Of a DNA stretch of 64,000 nucleotides, positions 25,662-34,631 are shown piece by piece. The position numbers and the translations under genes are program-made. The DNA comes from Bacteroidota bacterium (GTDB taxonomy: Bacteria > Bacteroidota > Bacteroidia > Bacteroidales > FEN-979), in NCBI GenBank assembly GCA_026391355.1, contig JAPLDH010000070.1, positions 27,822 through 91,821 on the forward strand, given 5' to 3'. The notes beneath the pieces were generated by a model that was given only the letters and a program-made list of their open reading frames with translations, was not told the origin of the DNA and searched no databases. Numbering within the stretch: the stretch's first letter is position 1; every line of letters starts with the position of its first letter.

Positions 25662-28097
25662 ATGAAAAAAGCAGAAAACACCCATCAGATTCCTGAACAG
25701 GAAATTTCTATCGTTCAGGAAGAGAATTCTTCACCTGTCGAAAAAACAGAATTACTAACCGATAACAACCTTCCAACTGATGAAAATCAGGTAACAGAAG
25801 AAAAAAGTAAAGAGGAATTCCCCCAGGAAATTGAACAACCTGAAGTTAAAACATCTGTCGAGATCACTCCGGATGAAAAACCCGAAATAGTTTCAGAAAT
25901 TAAACCCGAAGAGGGTATGGAAAAAATTCCTGAAGAGATCCCTGAAGAGATCCCTGAAAAGTCCCCTGAAGAGATCCTGAAAAAAATCACGGAAAAAAAA
26001 CCCGAAAAAAAACAGAAAGAGATTTCTCCTGTTGAATCACCTGAAATCAGTGCTGAGGTTACTGATGACCAGCCAGCGGAAACACCTATTGTTGAACCGG
26101 TCGAGATCCATGCTGAAGTCATTGAAGACCAGTCAGTAGAAACATCATTTATCGAACCGCTCGAGATCAATGCTGAAGTCACTGAAGACCAGTCAGTAGA
26201 AACATCATTTATCGAACCGGTCGGGATCAGTGCTGAAGTCACTGAAGATAACCCCGTTCCTGTCGAAGCAAAAACGGTAGAAGAAGAAACCGGGCTGGCT
26301 ATTCCCGAACTTCATGAGGATACCATCGAACCGTTGGAGGAAGATCTTCAGATAGCTGCTGAAGAAGAAGCTAAAGACACGAGTGTAGATTATGACAGTC
26401 ATACCCGGGAAGAACTGGTAGAAATGCTCCAGGAAGCTGTCACCCAGGAAGATATTAACTCCGTTAAAAACAGGATCGCACTTATCAAGGTTGCCTTTAT
26501 CAGGAAAAAGAAAGAAGAAAACCTTCTCCTGTATCAGCAATTCCTCACCGAAGGGGGAACAAAGGAGGATTTTGCTGCAAATCAGGATCCGCTTGAAGAA
26601 CGGTTTAATGAGATTTTTAACATATACAAAGCCAACAAGGCCAGGTATACAGAGGAACAGGAAAAGATCAAACTGAATAACCTGAAGAAAAAGCAGGAAA
26701 TTCTTGATGAGCTGAAACAACTGGTTTCTTCTGAAGAGACCCTGAAAAAAACATACGACGAATTCAAAGCCTTACAGGAACGGTGGAAAGGGATCGGTAT
26801 GGTACCACGTACCGAGATCAATAACCTGTGGCAGAACTACCATTTTCTCGTCGAGAAGTTCTTTGATAAAGTAAAACTGAATAAAGAACTGAAAGACCTT
26901 GACCTGAAGAAAAACCTGGAGGCCAAGATGTCCCTTTGTGAGAAAACTGAAGAGTTGCTGCTTGAAACCTCTATTCTGAGATCTTTCAAGAAACTTCAGA
27001 AATATCATGAAGAATGGAAAGAATTAGGACCCGTGCCCGCTGATAAGAAAGATGAGATCTGGGAAAGGTTTAAGAACACTTCTGATAAAATCAACGACCG
27101 GCGCAGGGAACATTATACGCAGATTGAGGATGAACAGCAGAAAAATCTTGAAACCAAAACTGCTTTATGTGAACAGGGAGAAGAGATCCTCAATGCCAAA
27201 GTTGAAACCATTAAAGAATGGCAGGAATTTACCAATAAGGTAAATGAACTTCTGATTGTTTGGAAGTCCGTTGGACCGGTACCACAAAAAGTCAACACGG
27301 AGATATGGAACCGCTTTAAGACCAGTCTTGACGCCTTCTTCTCCACAAAAAAAGATTTCTTTGACAAGCTGAAGGACCAGCAGGTTCATAATTATAACCT
27401 GAAAGTTGACCTTTGTGTCCAGGCCGAAGCCCTGAAAACCAGCAATGACTGGAAAAAGACCTCCAATGACCTGATCCGGCTTCAGAATGAGTGGAAAAAT
27501 ATCGGACCCGTTCCCAAGAAACATTCTGATAAGATCTGGAAAAGATTCCGCGCAGCTTGCGATGAGTTCTTTACTGCCAAATCGAGTTACTTCTCCAATG
27601 TCAGGTCTAACGAAGGAGAAAACCTGAACAAAAAAACGGATCTGATCAATCGCTTAAAAGAATTTCAAGCGACTGAGGATAAGAACCAGAACCTGGAGAT
27701 GCTGAAAAATTTCCAGCGCGAATGGACAGAGATCGGTCATATTCCCATCAAGGAGAAAGATAAGTTGCAGAATGAATACAGGGCAATCATCAACCAGCAT
27801 CTCGACAAACTTAAGATCAGTGAATTTGAGATCAGCGCCGTCAACTTCCAGAACCGGATCGAAAATCTCAAGAATGATCCGAATTCACGCCGCCTGATTG
27901 GCCGTGAAAAGGATTTTCTGGCAGGAAAGATCAGTAAACTCAAGGAGGATGTCAACCTTTGGGAGAACAATATCGGATTCCTGGCCGATTCCAAAAATGC
28001 AGCCATCCTGAAGGAAGAATTCACAAAGAAGATCAATAAGGCCAAATCGGAGCTGAAAGTGATGGAAGCGAAGTTCAAAATTCTACGAAGCCAGTGA
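25662..28097 (+). CDS. DUF349 repeat protein with acidic repetitive N-terminus
   Basis: An 811-residue cytoplasmic-type protein. Residues 1-250 are Glu/Pro-rich and disordered, with four 20-residue repeats (about 124-203). The rest is coiled-coil helical and holds five DUF349 repeats, each with the core W..G.vP......W..f: WKGIGMVPRTEINNLW, WKELGPVPADKKDEIW, WKSVGPVPQKVNTEIW, WKNIGPVPKKHSDKIW and WTEIGHIPIKEKDKLQ. DUF349 proteins of Bacteroidota have no settled function that I know of. The long acidic head is unusually repetitive compared with the even helical body. It has its own promoter upstream. Confidence 0.9.
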   Translation: MKKAENTHQIPEQEISIVQEENSSPVEKTELLTDNNLPTDENQVTEEKSKEEFPQEIEQPEVKTSVEITPDEKPEIVSEIKPEEGMEKIPEEIPEEIPEKSPEEILKKITEKKPEKKQKEISPVESPEISAEVTDDQPAETPIVEPVEIHAEVIEDQSVETSFIEPLEINAEVTEDQSVETSFIEPVGISAEVTEDNPVPVEAKTVEEETGLAIPELHEDTIEPLEEDLQIAAEEEAKDTSVDYDSHTREELVEMLQEAVTQEDINSVKNRIALIKVAFIRKKKEENLLLYQQFLTEGGTKEDFAANQDPLEERFNEIFNIYKANKARYTEEQEKIKLNNLKKKQEILDELKQLVSSEETLKKTYDEFKALQERWKGIGMVPRTEINNLWQNYHFLVEKFFDKVKLNKELKDLDLKKNLEAKMSLCEKTEELLLETSILRSFKKLQKYHEEWKELGPVPADKKDEIWERFKNTSDKINDRRREHYTQIEDEQQKNLETKTALCEQGEEILNAKVETIKEWQEFTNKVNELLIVWKSVGPVPQKVNTEIWNRFKTSLDAFFSTKKDFFDKLKDQQVHNYNLKVDLCVQAEALKTSNDWKKTSNDLIRLQNEWKNIGPVPKKHSDKIWKRFRAACDEFFTAKSSYFSNVRSNEGENLNKKTDLINRLKEFQATEDKNQNLEMLKNFQREWTEIGHIPIKEKDKLQNEYRAIINQHLDKLKISEFEISAVNFQNRIENLKNDPNSRRLIGREKDFLAGKISKLKEDVNLWENNIGFLADSKNAAILKEEFTKKINKAKSELKVMEAKFKILRSQ
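26031..26270. repeat. 60-bp in-frame tandem repeat in the DUF349 gene
   Basis: Four 60-bp units start at 26031, 26091, 26151 and 26211. Units 2 and 3 are nearly identical at DNA level. They encode a 20-residue acidic repeat with the core SAEVTEDQSVET. The copy number is likely variable between strains. Confidence 0.9.
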
Positions 28098-28126
28098 CCA
28101 GATCTCCTGGATTGGTTGGAATTTGC

Positions 28127-28225
28127 AAAGAAGTGACAAAGTAACGCGTAACGCGTGACGAGTGATCAATTACTAATCACCAATTCGCCAATTCACTAAT
28201 TCACCAGTTAAAAAAGTGACAAAGT
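28127..28225. repeat. Left word array flanking aroC
   Basis: The words AGTGACAAAG, GTAACGCGTAACGCGTGAC and then CACCAATTCGCCAATTCACTAATTCACCAG-like units lie between the DUF349 gene and aroC. The segments 28141-28159 and 28170-28209 reappear inverted after aroC. Confidence 0.85.
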
Positions 28226-28226
28226 T

Positions 28227-29297
28227 ATGTCCGGCAACTCTATCGGTAAAGTTCTTGTTATCACTACTTTCGGCGAATCACACGGACCGGCTGTTGGAGG
28301 TGTACTCGATGGTTTTCCATCCAATATTCTGATTGACGTTTCCTTCATTCAATCAGAGTTGAACCGGAGAAAAACGAAATCCTGGTTTTATGCTTCTGCC
28401 CGGAATGAGGAAGATGAGATTGAAATTCTCTCTGGCATTTTTGAAAATAAAAGTACCGGTGCTCCTATCGCTTTCATTGTCAGGAATAAGAATGCGAGAC
28501 CTGCAGATTATAAACAACTGAAAGATGTTTACCGGCCTTCTCACGCAGATTTCACATGGGAAATGAAATATGGGATACGTGATTACCTGGGCGGGGGGAG
28601 GAGTTCCGCTCGTGAAACCGTGGCGCGTGTTGCAGGAGGAGCCATAGCAAAGTTACTCCTGAACAATCACAGGATCTCCATTCTTTCTTATGTTTCACAG
28701 ATCGGGACTGTCAAACTTCCGGATGGTTTCACTGTGATTGATCCCGATACAATCCTGAAAAGTCCTGTTTTATGTCCCGATGAAGAAACCAGCCACCGGA
28801 TGATAGCACTCCTCGAAAATCTGAAATCAGAAGGCGATACTACAGGAGGGATAATAAACTGCATAATCAGCGGTGTTCCTGTTGGCCTGGGCGAACCGGT
28901 ATTCGACAAACTCCAGGCCGACCTGGCAAAAGCCATGCTGAGTATTAATGCCGTGAAAGGATTTGAATACGGATCAGGCTTTGGAGCAGCAGCGATGAAA
29001 GGTTCTGAACACAACGACCCTTTTGTTTTCAAAGACAATCATATCACTACCTCCACCAACTTCTCCGGTGGCATCCAGGGCGGGATCTCAAACGGTAATG
29101 AGATCTTTTTCCGGGTTGCATTCAAACCTCCTCCCACTTTAATGAGAGACCAGAAAACGGTCAATTCCAAAGGACAGAAAGTAATCCTCAAAGGCAAAGG
29201 CAGGCATGACGTCTGCATGGTTCCACGTGCACTTCCCATCGTCGAGGCCATGGCAGCACTGGTCCTGGCCGATCATTTAATCAGAAATACAAAATAA
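28227..29297 (+). CDS. aroC: Chorismate synthase
   Basis: A 356-residue FMN-dependent enzyme, the last step of the shikimate pathway (EPSP to chorismate). It shows the N-terminal TTFGESHGPAVGGVLDGFP, the central YRPSHADFTWEMKYGIRDY with GGGRSSARETVARVAGGA, and the C-terminal GRHDVCMVPRALPIVEAM. The length is normal. It stands alone between two word arrays, with no other aromatic-pathway gene nearby. Confidence 0.97.
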   Translation: MSGNSIGKVLVITTFGESHGPAVGGVLDGFPSNILIDVSFIQSELNRRKTKSWFYASARNEEDEIEILSGIFENKSTGAPIAFIVRNKNARPADYKQLKDVYRPSHADFTWEMKYGIRDYLGGGRSSARETVARVAGGAIAKLLLNNHRISILSYVSQIGTVKLPDGFTVIDPDTILKSPVLCPDEETSHRMIALLENLKSEGDTTGGIINCIISGVPVGLGEPVFDKLQADLAKAMLSINAVKGFEYGSGFGAAAMKGSEHNDPFVFKDNHITTSTNFSGGIQGGISNGNEIFFRVAFKPPPTLMRDQKTVNSKGQKVILKGKGRHDVCMVPRALPIVEAMAALVLADHLIRNTK

Positions 29298-29429
29298 CTG
29301 GTGAACTGGTGAGTTGGTGAACTGGTGAGTTGGTCATTGGTTATTAGTCATTAGGAACTGGAAACTGGAAACTGGGAACTGGGAACTGGAAACTGCGAAC
29401 TGAGAATTTTGTCACACGTTACGCGTCAC
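29295..29429. repeat. Right word array flanking aroC
   Basis: It begins inside the aroC stop codon with TAACTGGTGAACTGGTGA units, passes through GGTCATTGG words and GGAACTGGAAACTGG units, and ends with GTCACACGTTACGCGTCAC (29411-29429). The outer and inner segments are inverted copies of the left array at roughly 89% and 80% identity by eye. Confidence 0.85.
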
Positions 29430-29432
29430 CCT

Positions 29433-30488
29433 TTACACCGGTTCCTGCTGCGACAGGCAATGAAAGGATCCCAATCCCCAGATGATATCTGTCGAATCGA
29501 TACCAATGATCTGGCGGTCGGGGAAGCACTGTTCGAGGATTCCCATGGCTTTATCATCCTCTTTGCAACGGTAGACAGGGACAATCACTGACTTGTTTGA
29601 TATATAAAAATTTGCATAGGATGCAGGAAGGCGCTGTCCTTCATACCAGACCGGTTTTGGCATCGGGATCTCAGCAATATCTAATTGCTTGCCGCTTGTA
29701 AGCCGCATTTTCTTCAGCATCTGCAGGTTGTCATGAAGTGGTTTGCTATTGGTATCACTTTTATTGGTCTCCACCATGGTAACTACCGCATCTTCCCTGA
29801 AAAAACGGGTCATATCATCGATATGGCCGTTCGTGTCGTCGCCATTGATGCCGTCGCCCAGCCAGAGTATCTGTTCCACTCCATAATAATTTCTGAGATA
29901 ATCCTCAATTTTCTCCTGCGAAAGTCCGGCATTACGGTTTTCATGAAGCAGACAGGATGTTGTGGTGAGCAGCGTTCCTTTCCCGTTGAAATCAACTGCA
30001 CCTCCTTCCATTACGATCCCGGGGTAAAAAACGGGTATGTCAAGTGCTTTTCCGATCAGCGAAGGAATTTTCTCATCCAGGTCATAGGGATACTTCTCAC
30101 CCCAGGCATTGTATTTCCAGCTAACAATCACCCTGGGGATTTCTGTTCCCGGGTTAATAAGGAATGCCGGGCCGTGATCCCGGCACCAGGCATCGTTTGT
30201 AGGATGCAGGAATAACCTGATATTGGCAATGTCACATCCTGCTTGTTCAAGATCATGGATGACCGTTGATTTCAACTCTACATTCCTGACGTTGATGCAA
30301 ACCATTTCACTTTCCGATAACTCCTTGATAAAACGGTTATAGGAAGAAAAAATTCGTGGTAATGTTCCAGGCCAGGAATAGGAATCGTCATGCGGATAGC
30401 TGAGCCAGGTGGCACTGTGTTTTTCCCACTCTGCCGGAAAATGATATCCCAGTTGTCGGGGAGTCAGTTCTGAATGCTCAATACCCAT
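29433..30488 (-). CDS. aguA: Agmatine deiminase
   Basis: A 351-residue member of the peptidyl-arginine deiminase superfamily, converting agmatine to N-carbamoylputrescine. It has PAEWEKHSATWLSYPHDD, NDAWCRDHGPAFLIN, VMEGGAVDFNGKGTLL, GDDTNGHIDDMTRF and the catalytic-Cys region WGLGSFHCLSQQEP. The usual GGGNIHC motif reads GLGSFHC, a mild departure. It lies 1 bp after aguB on the same strand, and the pair makes putrescine from agmatine. An arginine decarboxylase gene is not in this window. Confidence 0.93.
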   Translation of the reverse strand: MGIEHSELTPRQLGYHFPAEWEKHSATWLSYPHDDSYSWPGTLPRIFSSYNRFIKELSESEMVCINVRNVELKSTVIHDLEQAGCDIANIRLFLHPTNDAWCRDHGPAFLINPGTEIPRVIVSWKYNAWGEKYPYDLDEKIPSLIGKALDIPVFYPGIVMEGGAVDFNGKGTLLTTTSCLLHENRNAGLSQEKIEDYLRNYYGVEQILWLGDGINGDDTNGHIDDMTRFFREDAVVTMVETNKSDTNSKPLHDNLQMLKKMRLTSGKQLDIAEIPMPKPVWYEGQRLPASYANFYISNKSVIVPVYRCKEDDKAMGILEQCFPDRQIIGIDSTDIIWGLGSFHCLSQQEPV

Positions 30489-30489
30489 A

Positions 30490-31365
30490 TCAGGATTCGT
30501 CGATAAAGCGGTTCAGGATCGGGTTGTAAGTATCAATACGCCGGTCACGAAGGAATGGCCAGTGAACACGGATCTCTTCGATGCGGTCCATATCCAATTC
30601 CTGCACATGGGTGATCTCCTCGCTGTGAGGAGCCTCAAATAACAATTCACCAAAGGGATCTGAAACAAAAGATCCTCCCCAGAATTTGAGGTTCCCCTCG
30701 GTACCGGTTCGGTTCACAGCTACAACAAACACTCCGTTCGCAATGGCATGACCACGTTGGATGGTCTGCCAGGCTTGATATTGCTGACGGTTTGTCTGTT
30801 CATCCTGCGAAAGTGCCCAGCCAATAGCAGTCGGGTAAAAAAGGATCTCCGCGCCCATCAGGCTTGTAATCCGTGCAGCTTCAGGATACCATTGATCCCA
30901 GCAGATCAGTACCCCGATTTTCGCATACCGTGTATCAAAGACTTTGTAGCCCTGATCTCCGGGAGTAAAATAGAATTTCTCATAAAATCCCGGATCATCC
31001 GGTATATGCTGTTTCCGGTACTTTCCCAGGTATTTACCATCCGCATCGATCACGGCCACCGTATTATGAAAAATACCACTAATCCGTTTCTCAAACAACG
31101 ATGCAATGATCACTACCTCATGCTCCTTCGCCGTTTTCTGCAAGCCCTCCACGGTCGGCCCGGGGATCGATTCAGCCAGACCGAAATGCTCATATTTCTC
31201 TTCACGGCAAAAATAGGGTGAGGAGAACAATTCCTGTAAACAAACGATTTGGGCACCGGCACCTGCAACCCTGGCAATTCCTGCTATGACATTGAAAATA
31301 TTCTTCTCCTTATTCTCCACACAGGAAAACTGAACAAGGCCGACGTTAACTTTTCTCGTTTCCAT
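30490..31365 (-). CDS. aguB: N-carbamoylputrescine amidase
   Basis: A 291-residue nitrilase-superfamily amidase releasing putrescine, CO2 and ammonia. The Glu-Lys-Cys triad is visible in CLQELFSSPYF (about 43-53), KYRKQHIPDDPGFYEKF (about 119-135) and LICWDQWYPEAA (about 155-166). The motif pattern and the adjacent aguA make N-carbamoylputrescine the likely substrate. It starts 5 bp after the stop of the T9SS/PCMD gene, so all three genes may share a transcript. Confidence 0.95.
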   Translation of the reverse strand: METRKVNVGLVQFSCVENKEKNIFNVIAGIARVAGAGAQIVCLQELFSSPYFCREEKYEHFGLAESIPGPTVEGLQKTAKEHEVVIIASLFEKRISGIFHNTVAVIDADGKYLGKYRKQHIPDDPGFYEKFYFTPGDQGYKVFDTRYAKIGVLICWDQWYPEAARITSLMGAEILFYPTAIGWALSQDEQTNRQQYQAWQTIQRGHAIANGVFVVAVNRTGTEGNLKFWGGSFVSDPFGELLFEAPHSEEITHVQELDMDRIEEIRVHWPFLRDRRIDTYNPILNRFIDES

Positions 31366-31370
31366 GATGA

Positions 31371-32297
31371 TTACCTGGGATTTAACACGAACTTTCGTGA
31401 GAATTTCTGACGATCATGAATGATATTCAGAATATAAACCCCGGGAGGCATATGACCGTATGCTATTTCCATTCTGTCCTTCTTAATCATAACAGGACTG
31501 ACCCGTGCGGCTTCTCTTCCTGTTATATCATATAAAGAAACCGAAACATCCTGTTGTTTTTCAAAATCGTAAAATAAAAGCAACCGGTTTGTTTCCCTGT
31601 CCTGGAATATTTCAATCCCGGTTTGTGGGTTTTGGCGGTCAATACCTACCGTATAGTCGAGGGAAATATTATCTAAATAAAGGATACTTCCTGCGATTGC
31701 AGTCTCCTCGGCAGAGGAAAGCGCAAAGATATTCATTGAATCAGGTGTTGCAATGCTGTCGTAATTGATCCATGCCGAAAAGGGTGTCCAATCGCTCACC
31801 ACATCATGCGTGGAAAAATAACCGTTGGCTATCGTATCCCTGGCATTTCCGACGGTCTTGAACAGACCGATCGCAATCAGGCAACTGTCGCCACCCTGCG
31901 GTAAGTATTTATAAAATCCTTTCAGATGGGTGGGATTATCTGAGATTGGCCAGCCACCTGTTACCGTGTATGCAAGGGTACCAAGGTCAATGGTTAACTT
32001 TCCAAGGGTCACAAACCCGGGAACATCCATGGGAGGGAGAGTAATATGCTTGCTTTCAAGCTTTGCAGAATAACTCCCATCTTCATGATCCGAACTTTTT
32101 GTAACCACTGTGGTCCCAAAAAATGGGATAGCGGAGATCTCCTGGTTGGGTGTATCCCAATACTGCGGATCCGAGTACCCGGAATAATTGTTCCAGGTTT
32201 CAAAACTCCCGTTCGGAACCGCGGTTTGCGCGCTCACAAATGCAGGGATCCAAATAAGAAACAGAAAAACCAAAAGCCTAATAAATATCCTTTCCAT
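31371..32297 (-). CDS. PCMD-like exported protein with T9SS C-terminal domain
   Basis: A 308-residue protein with signal peptide MERIFIRLLVFLFLIWIPAFVSAQ. The mature start, VPNGSFETWNNY, and strands such as SYSAKLESKH and GSILYLDNISLDY are typical of the putative carbohydrate-metabolism (PCMD) beta-sandwich. The C-terminal about 80 residues look like a sorting domain with a weak first motif: VSVSLYDITGREAARV, MPPGVYILNII and KFVLNPR are clear, while the usual PNP motif is replaced by FQDRETNRLLLFY. It may be carbohydrate-binding. Its place directly before aguB is odd for an exported protein. Confidence 0.75.
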   Translation of the reverse strand: MERIFIRLLVFLFLIWIPAFVSAQTAVPNGSFETWNNYSGYSDPQYWDTPNQEISAIPFFGTTVVTKSSDHEDGSYSAKLESKHITLPPMDVPGFVTLGKLTIDLGTLAYTVTGGWPISDNPTHLKGFYKYLPQGGDSCLIAIGLFKTVGNARDTIANGYFSTHDVVSDWTPFSAWINYDSIATPDSMNIFALSSAEETAIAGSILYLDNISLDYTVGIDRQNPQTGIEIFQDRETNRLLLFYDFEKQQDVSVSLYDITGREAARVSPVMIKKDRMEIAYGHMPPGVYILNIIHDRQKFSRKFVLNPR

Positions 32298-32398
32298 TGT
32301 ATAATTTTTTAATTTTCCTTGAGTTTAGAAGAAGGTAAAAGAAAAGCCGCCAAATATAGCGAAAATATTAATTTTACCTTTTTATTAAAATTCTTCCC

Positions 32399-34384
32399 AT
32401 GTTTGGCAGGATCCGGGGTTATTTATACATCGGTCTGATATCTGTTTTTATCATCATCTCCACTTTACCCGTTGTTTTTTCACAAAATCCCTGTGAAAAT
32501 CCACGCAACAAGAAGATTGAGAAACTTTACGACGAGGGTACATCAGCCTATAAACGGGGCAACTTTATTGAGGCAGGGAGGATCATGAAAATGGTGATCA
32601 ATGCCGAACCCGGTTTTATTGACGCTTATTTTGTACTCGGTCTCTCTAATTTTAGGAAGACCAATTCCAATTTTAAAGAAGCGGAGAAAAATTTCCTGAA
32701 AGTACTGGAATTATGTCCTGGCTATGACATTCATACCTATTATTACATGGGAGAAATCTGTTATGGGACTGAACGGTTTGATTCGACTGTTATGTATCTG
32801 TCAGAATTTTTGAAAAATGAAGAGAAGATGAAGTCGGATAAGGATTATACCAGGGCATCCGAGATTTTGAAATATTCCAGGTTTTACCTCGACATGATCC
32901 ATCATCCGGTCCCTTTCGAGCCCAAAGTTGTATCCGGGGTTTCTTCAGCAGAAAATGAATACCTGCCCGGACTCTCTCCCGACAACCAGATGGCACTTTT
33001 CACAAGGGAGATCATGATTCCCCCTGAAAAAAATACGATCATCCAGACAACAAAATACAAGGAAAAGTTCATGTTTAGCAAACAACAGCCGGACGGTTCT
33101 TTTTCTGACGGCCAGGAGATGCCGGAGCCATTTAACATGAATGATAATGAAGGAGGCGCTACCCTGACAGTCGACAACAATACACTTTACTATACCGTGT
33201 GTAAATATACTAAGGACAGGTCCTATTTTAATTGCGATATCTATTACTCGGATTTTGTGAATGGCGACTGGACACCCATAAAAAGTGTAAGTGATAAGGT
33301 GAACCTCCCATTCTCATGGGAATCACAACCCAGCATCTCGTCCGACGGAAAGTCATTGTACTTCATCAGTGACCGGCCAGGAGGATATGGAGGATATGAT
33401 GTATACCGTTCGATGAAGAACAGCAGCGGAGAATGGGGAACCCCGATCAACCTGGGTCCTAATATCAATACCCGGCAAAATGAGAAATCCCCGTTCATTC
33501 ATCCCGATGACAAGACCCTCTATTTTTCATCCGATGGATGGATGGGGATGGGTGGATATGATGTTTTTTTTTCCCGTGTAGACAGCGCCGGTACCTGGAG
33601 TAAGCCGGTAAACCTTGGGTACCCGATCAATTCGCCCGATGATGAGGTGGGTTTTATTGTCAGTACAGACGGTACACATGTTTATTTTGCTTCCAATAAA
33701 TACAAAGGCAAGGGAGGATGGGATGTTTTTACTTTTGACCTTTATAAAGAGGCACAACCGGACAAAGTTCTTTTGCTGAAGGGGACTGTCAGGACAGAAA
33801 CCGACGATGAACCGGTGAAGGCAAGACTTGAACTGAAGAATGTTGACACCAAAAAGACCTCGGAGATCCCGCTTGATTCCACCACCGGGAATTATGTTGC
33901 CGTAGCTCCTTTTAACAGCGATTATATCATGACGGTGAAGAAGGAGGGATATGTGTATGATGCCCACTACATTTCCAGGATTGACAGTCTATTCAGGGTT
34001 CCCTCAAAACTTGACGTTAAGATTGAGCCCATCGAACTGAACAAATCATACCGGATCAACGACATCTATTTCGATTTCAACTCATATCAGTTGAAGGATG
34101 AATCTAAAGTAGTATTGGATCAACTGATTGATTTCCTGAATGAAAATCCTTTGATCCGCATCGAGATCCAGGGCCATACTGACAACATCGGGAAGGATGC
34201 CGAAAACCTGCGCCTTTCAGATAACCGGGCCAGATCGGTTTATGATTACCTGATCGCCAGCAACATCAAGACAAACAGACTGACTTACAAAGGGTTCGGA
34301 AAAACAATGCCGGTCGCAGATAACGATACCGAACAGGGAAGGGCGAAGAACCGCCGAACCGTATTTGTGATCACCAGCAAATAA
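32399..34384 (+). CDS. PorE-like OmpA-family protein (TPR, PD40 propeller, CRD, OmpA)
   Basis: A 661-residue envelope protein with signal peptide ending VVFSQ. The order of domains is: TPR repeats (about 30-150: LYDEGTSAYKRGNFIEA and others), a WD40/PD40 propeller (about 185-450: SSDGKSLYFISDRPGGYGG, HPDDKTLYFSSDGWMGMGG, STDGTHVYFASNKYKGKGG), a carboxypeptidase regulatory-like domain (about 460-535), and an OmpA peptidoglycan-binding domain (about 545-661: IYFDFNSYQLKDES, IEIQGHTDNIG, NRARSVYDYL). This matches the PorE layout of the T9SS core complex. PorE is a lipoprotein, whereas no lipobox is evident here, so a paralogue is possible. Confidence 0.85.
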   Translation: MFGRIRGYLYIGLISVFIIISTLPVVFSQNPCENPRNKKIEKLYDEGTSAYKRGNFIEAGRIMKMVINAEPGFIDAYFVLGLSNFRKTNSNFKEAEKNFLKVLELCPGYDIHTYYYMGEICYGTERFDSTVMYLSEFLKNEEKMKSDKDYTRASEILKYSRFYLDMIHHPVPFEPKVVSGVSSAENEYLPGLSPDNQMALFTREIMIPPEKNTIIQTTKYKEKFMFSKQQPDGSFSDGQEMPEPFNMNDNEGGATLTVDNNTLYYTVCKYTKDRSYFNCDIYYSDFVNGDWTPIKSVSDKVNLPFSWESQPSISSDGKSLYFISDRPGGYGGYDVYRSMKNSSGEWGTPINLGPNINTRQNEKSPFIHPDDKTLYFSSDGWMGMGGYDVFFSRVDSAGTWSKPVNLGYPINSPDDEVGFIVSTDGTHVYFASNKYKGKGGWDVFTFDLYKEAQPDKVLLLKGTVRTETDDEPVKARLELKNVDTKKTSEIPLDSTTGNYVAVAPFNSDYIMTVKKEGYVYDAHYISRIDSLFRVPSKLDVKIEPIELNKSYRINDIYFDFNSYQLKDESKVVLDQLIDFLNENPLIRIEIQGHTDNIGKDAENLRLSDNRARSVYDYLIASNIKTNRLTYKGFGKTMPVADNDTEQGRAKNRRTVFVITSK

Positions 34385-34567
34385 CTTACCGGTAATCCAT
34401 TTGTACAAATTGGCGATAACCTGACATATCAGCATTATCAGGCACCATTCTCAAATAAGTAAAATTAGGTACTTGGAATTGTTTAAGATTACGTAAATCT
34501 ACTTACATAATATGCATAACAATTTGGGTTTGGTGAGTTTTTCCATTCACTTTTTATATTACTTTTA

Positions 34568-34580
34568 GTGAATCATTCAC
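34568..34580. promoter_or_regulatory. Perfect dyad upstream of the response regulator gene
   Basis: GTGAATCATTCAC is a 6+1+6 palindrome 51 bp before the response regulator start. A further half-site (ATTCAC) lies about 30 bp upstream. It could be an operator, perhaps autoregulatory. The rest of the gap 34385-34631 is AT-rich and shows no other feature. Confidence 0.3.
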
Positions 34581-34631
34581 GACTATACTACTATTCTACT
34601 TTTCTCCTTTACACTTGACATTGGTTCAACC

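Noticed and set aside
25787..26242. Minus-strand Ser-rich frame opposite the DUF349 acidic repeats
   Set aside because: It is an antisense shadow of the GAA-rich repeat, and the plus strand carries the recognised DUF349 protein.
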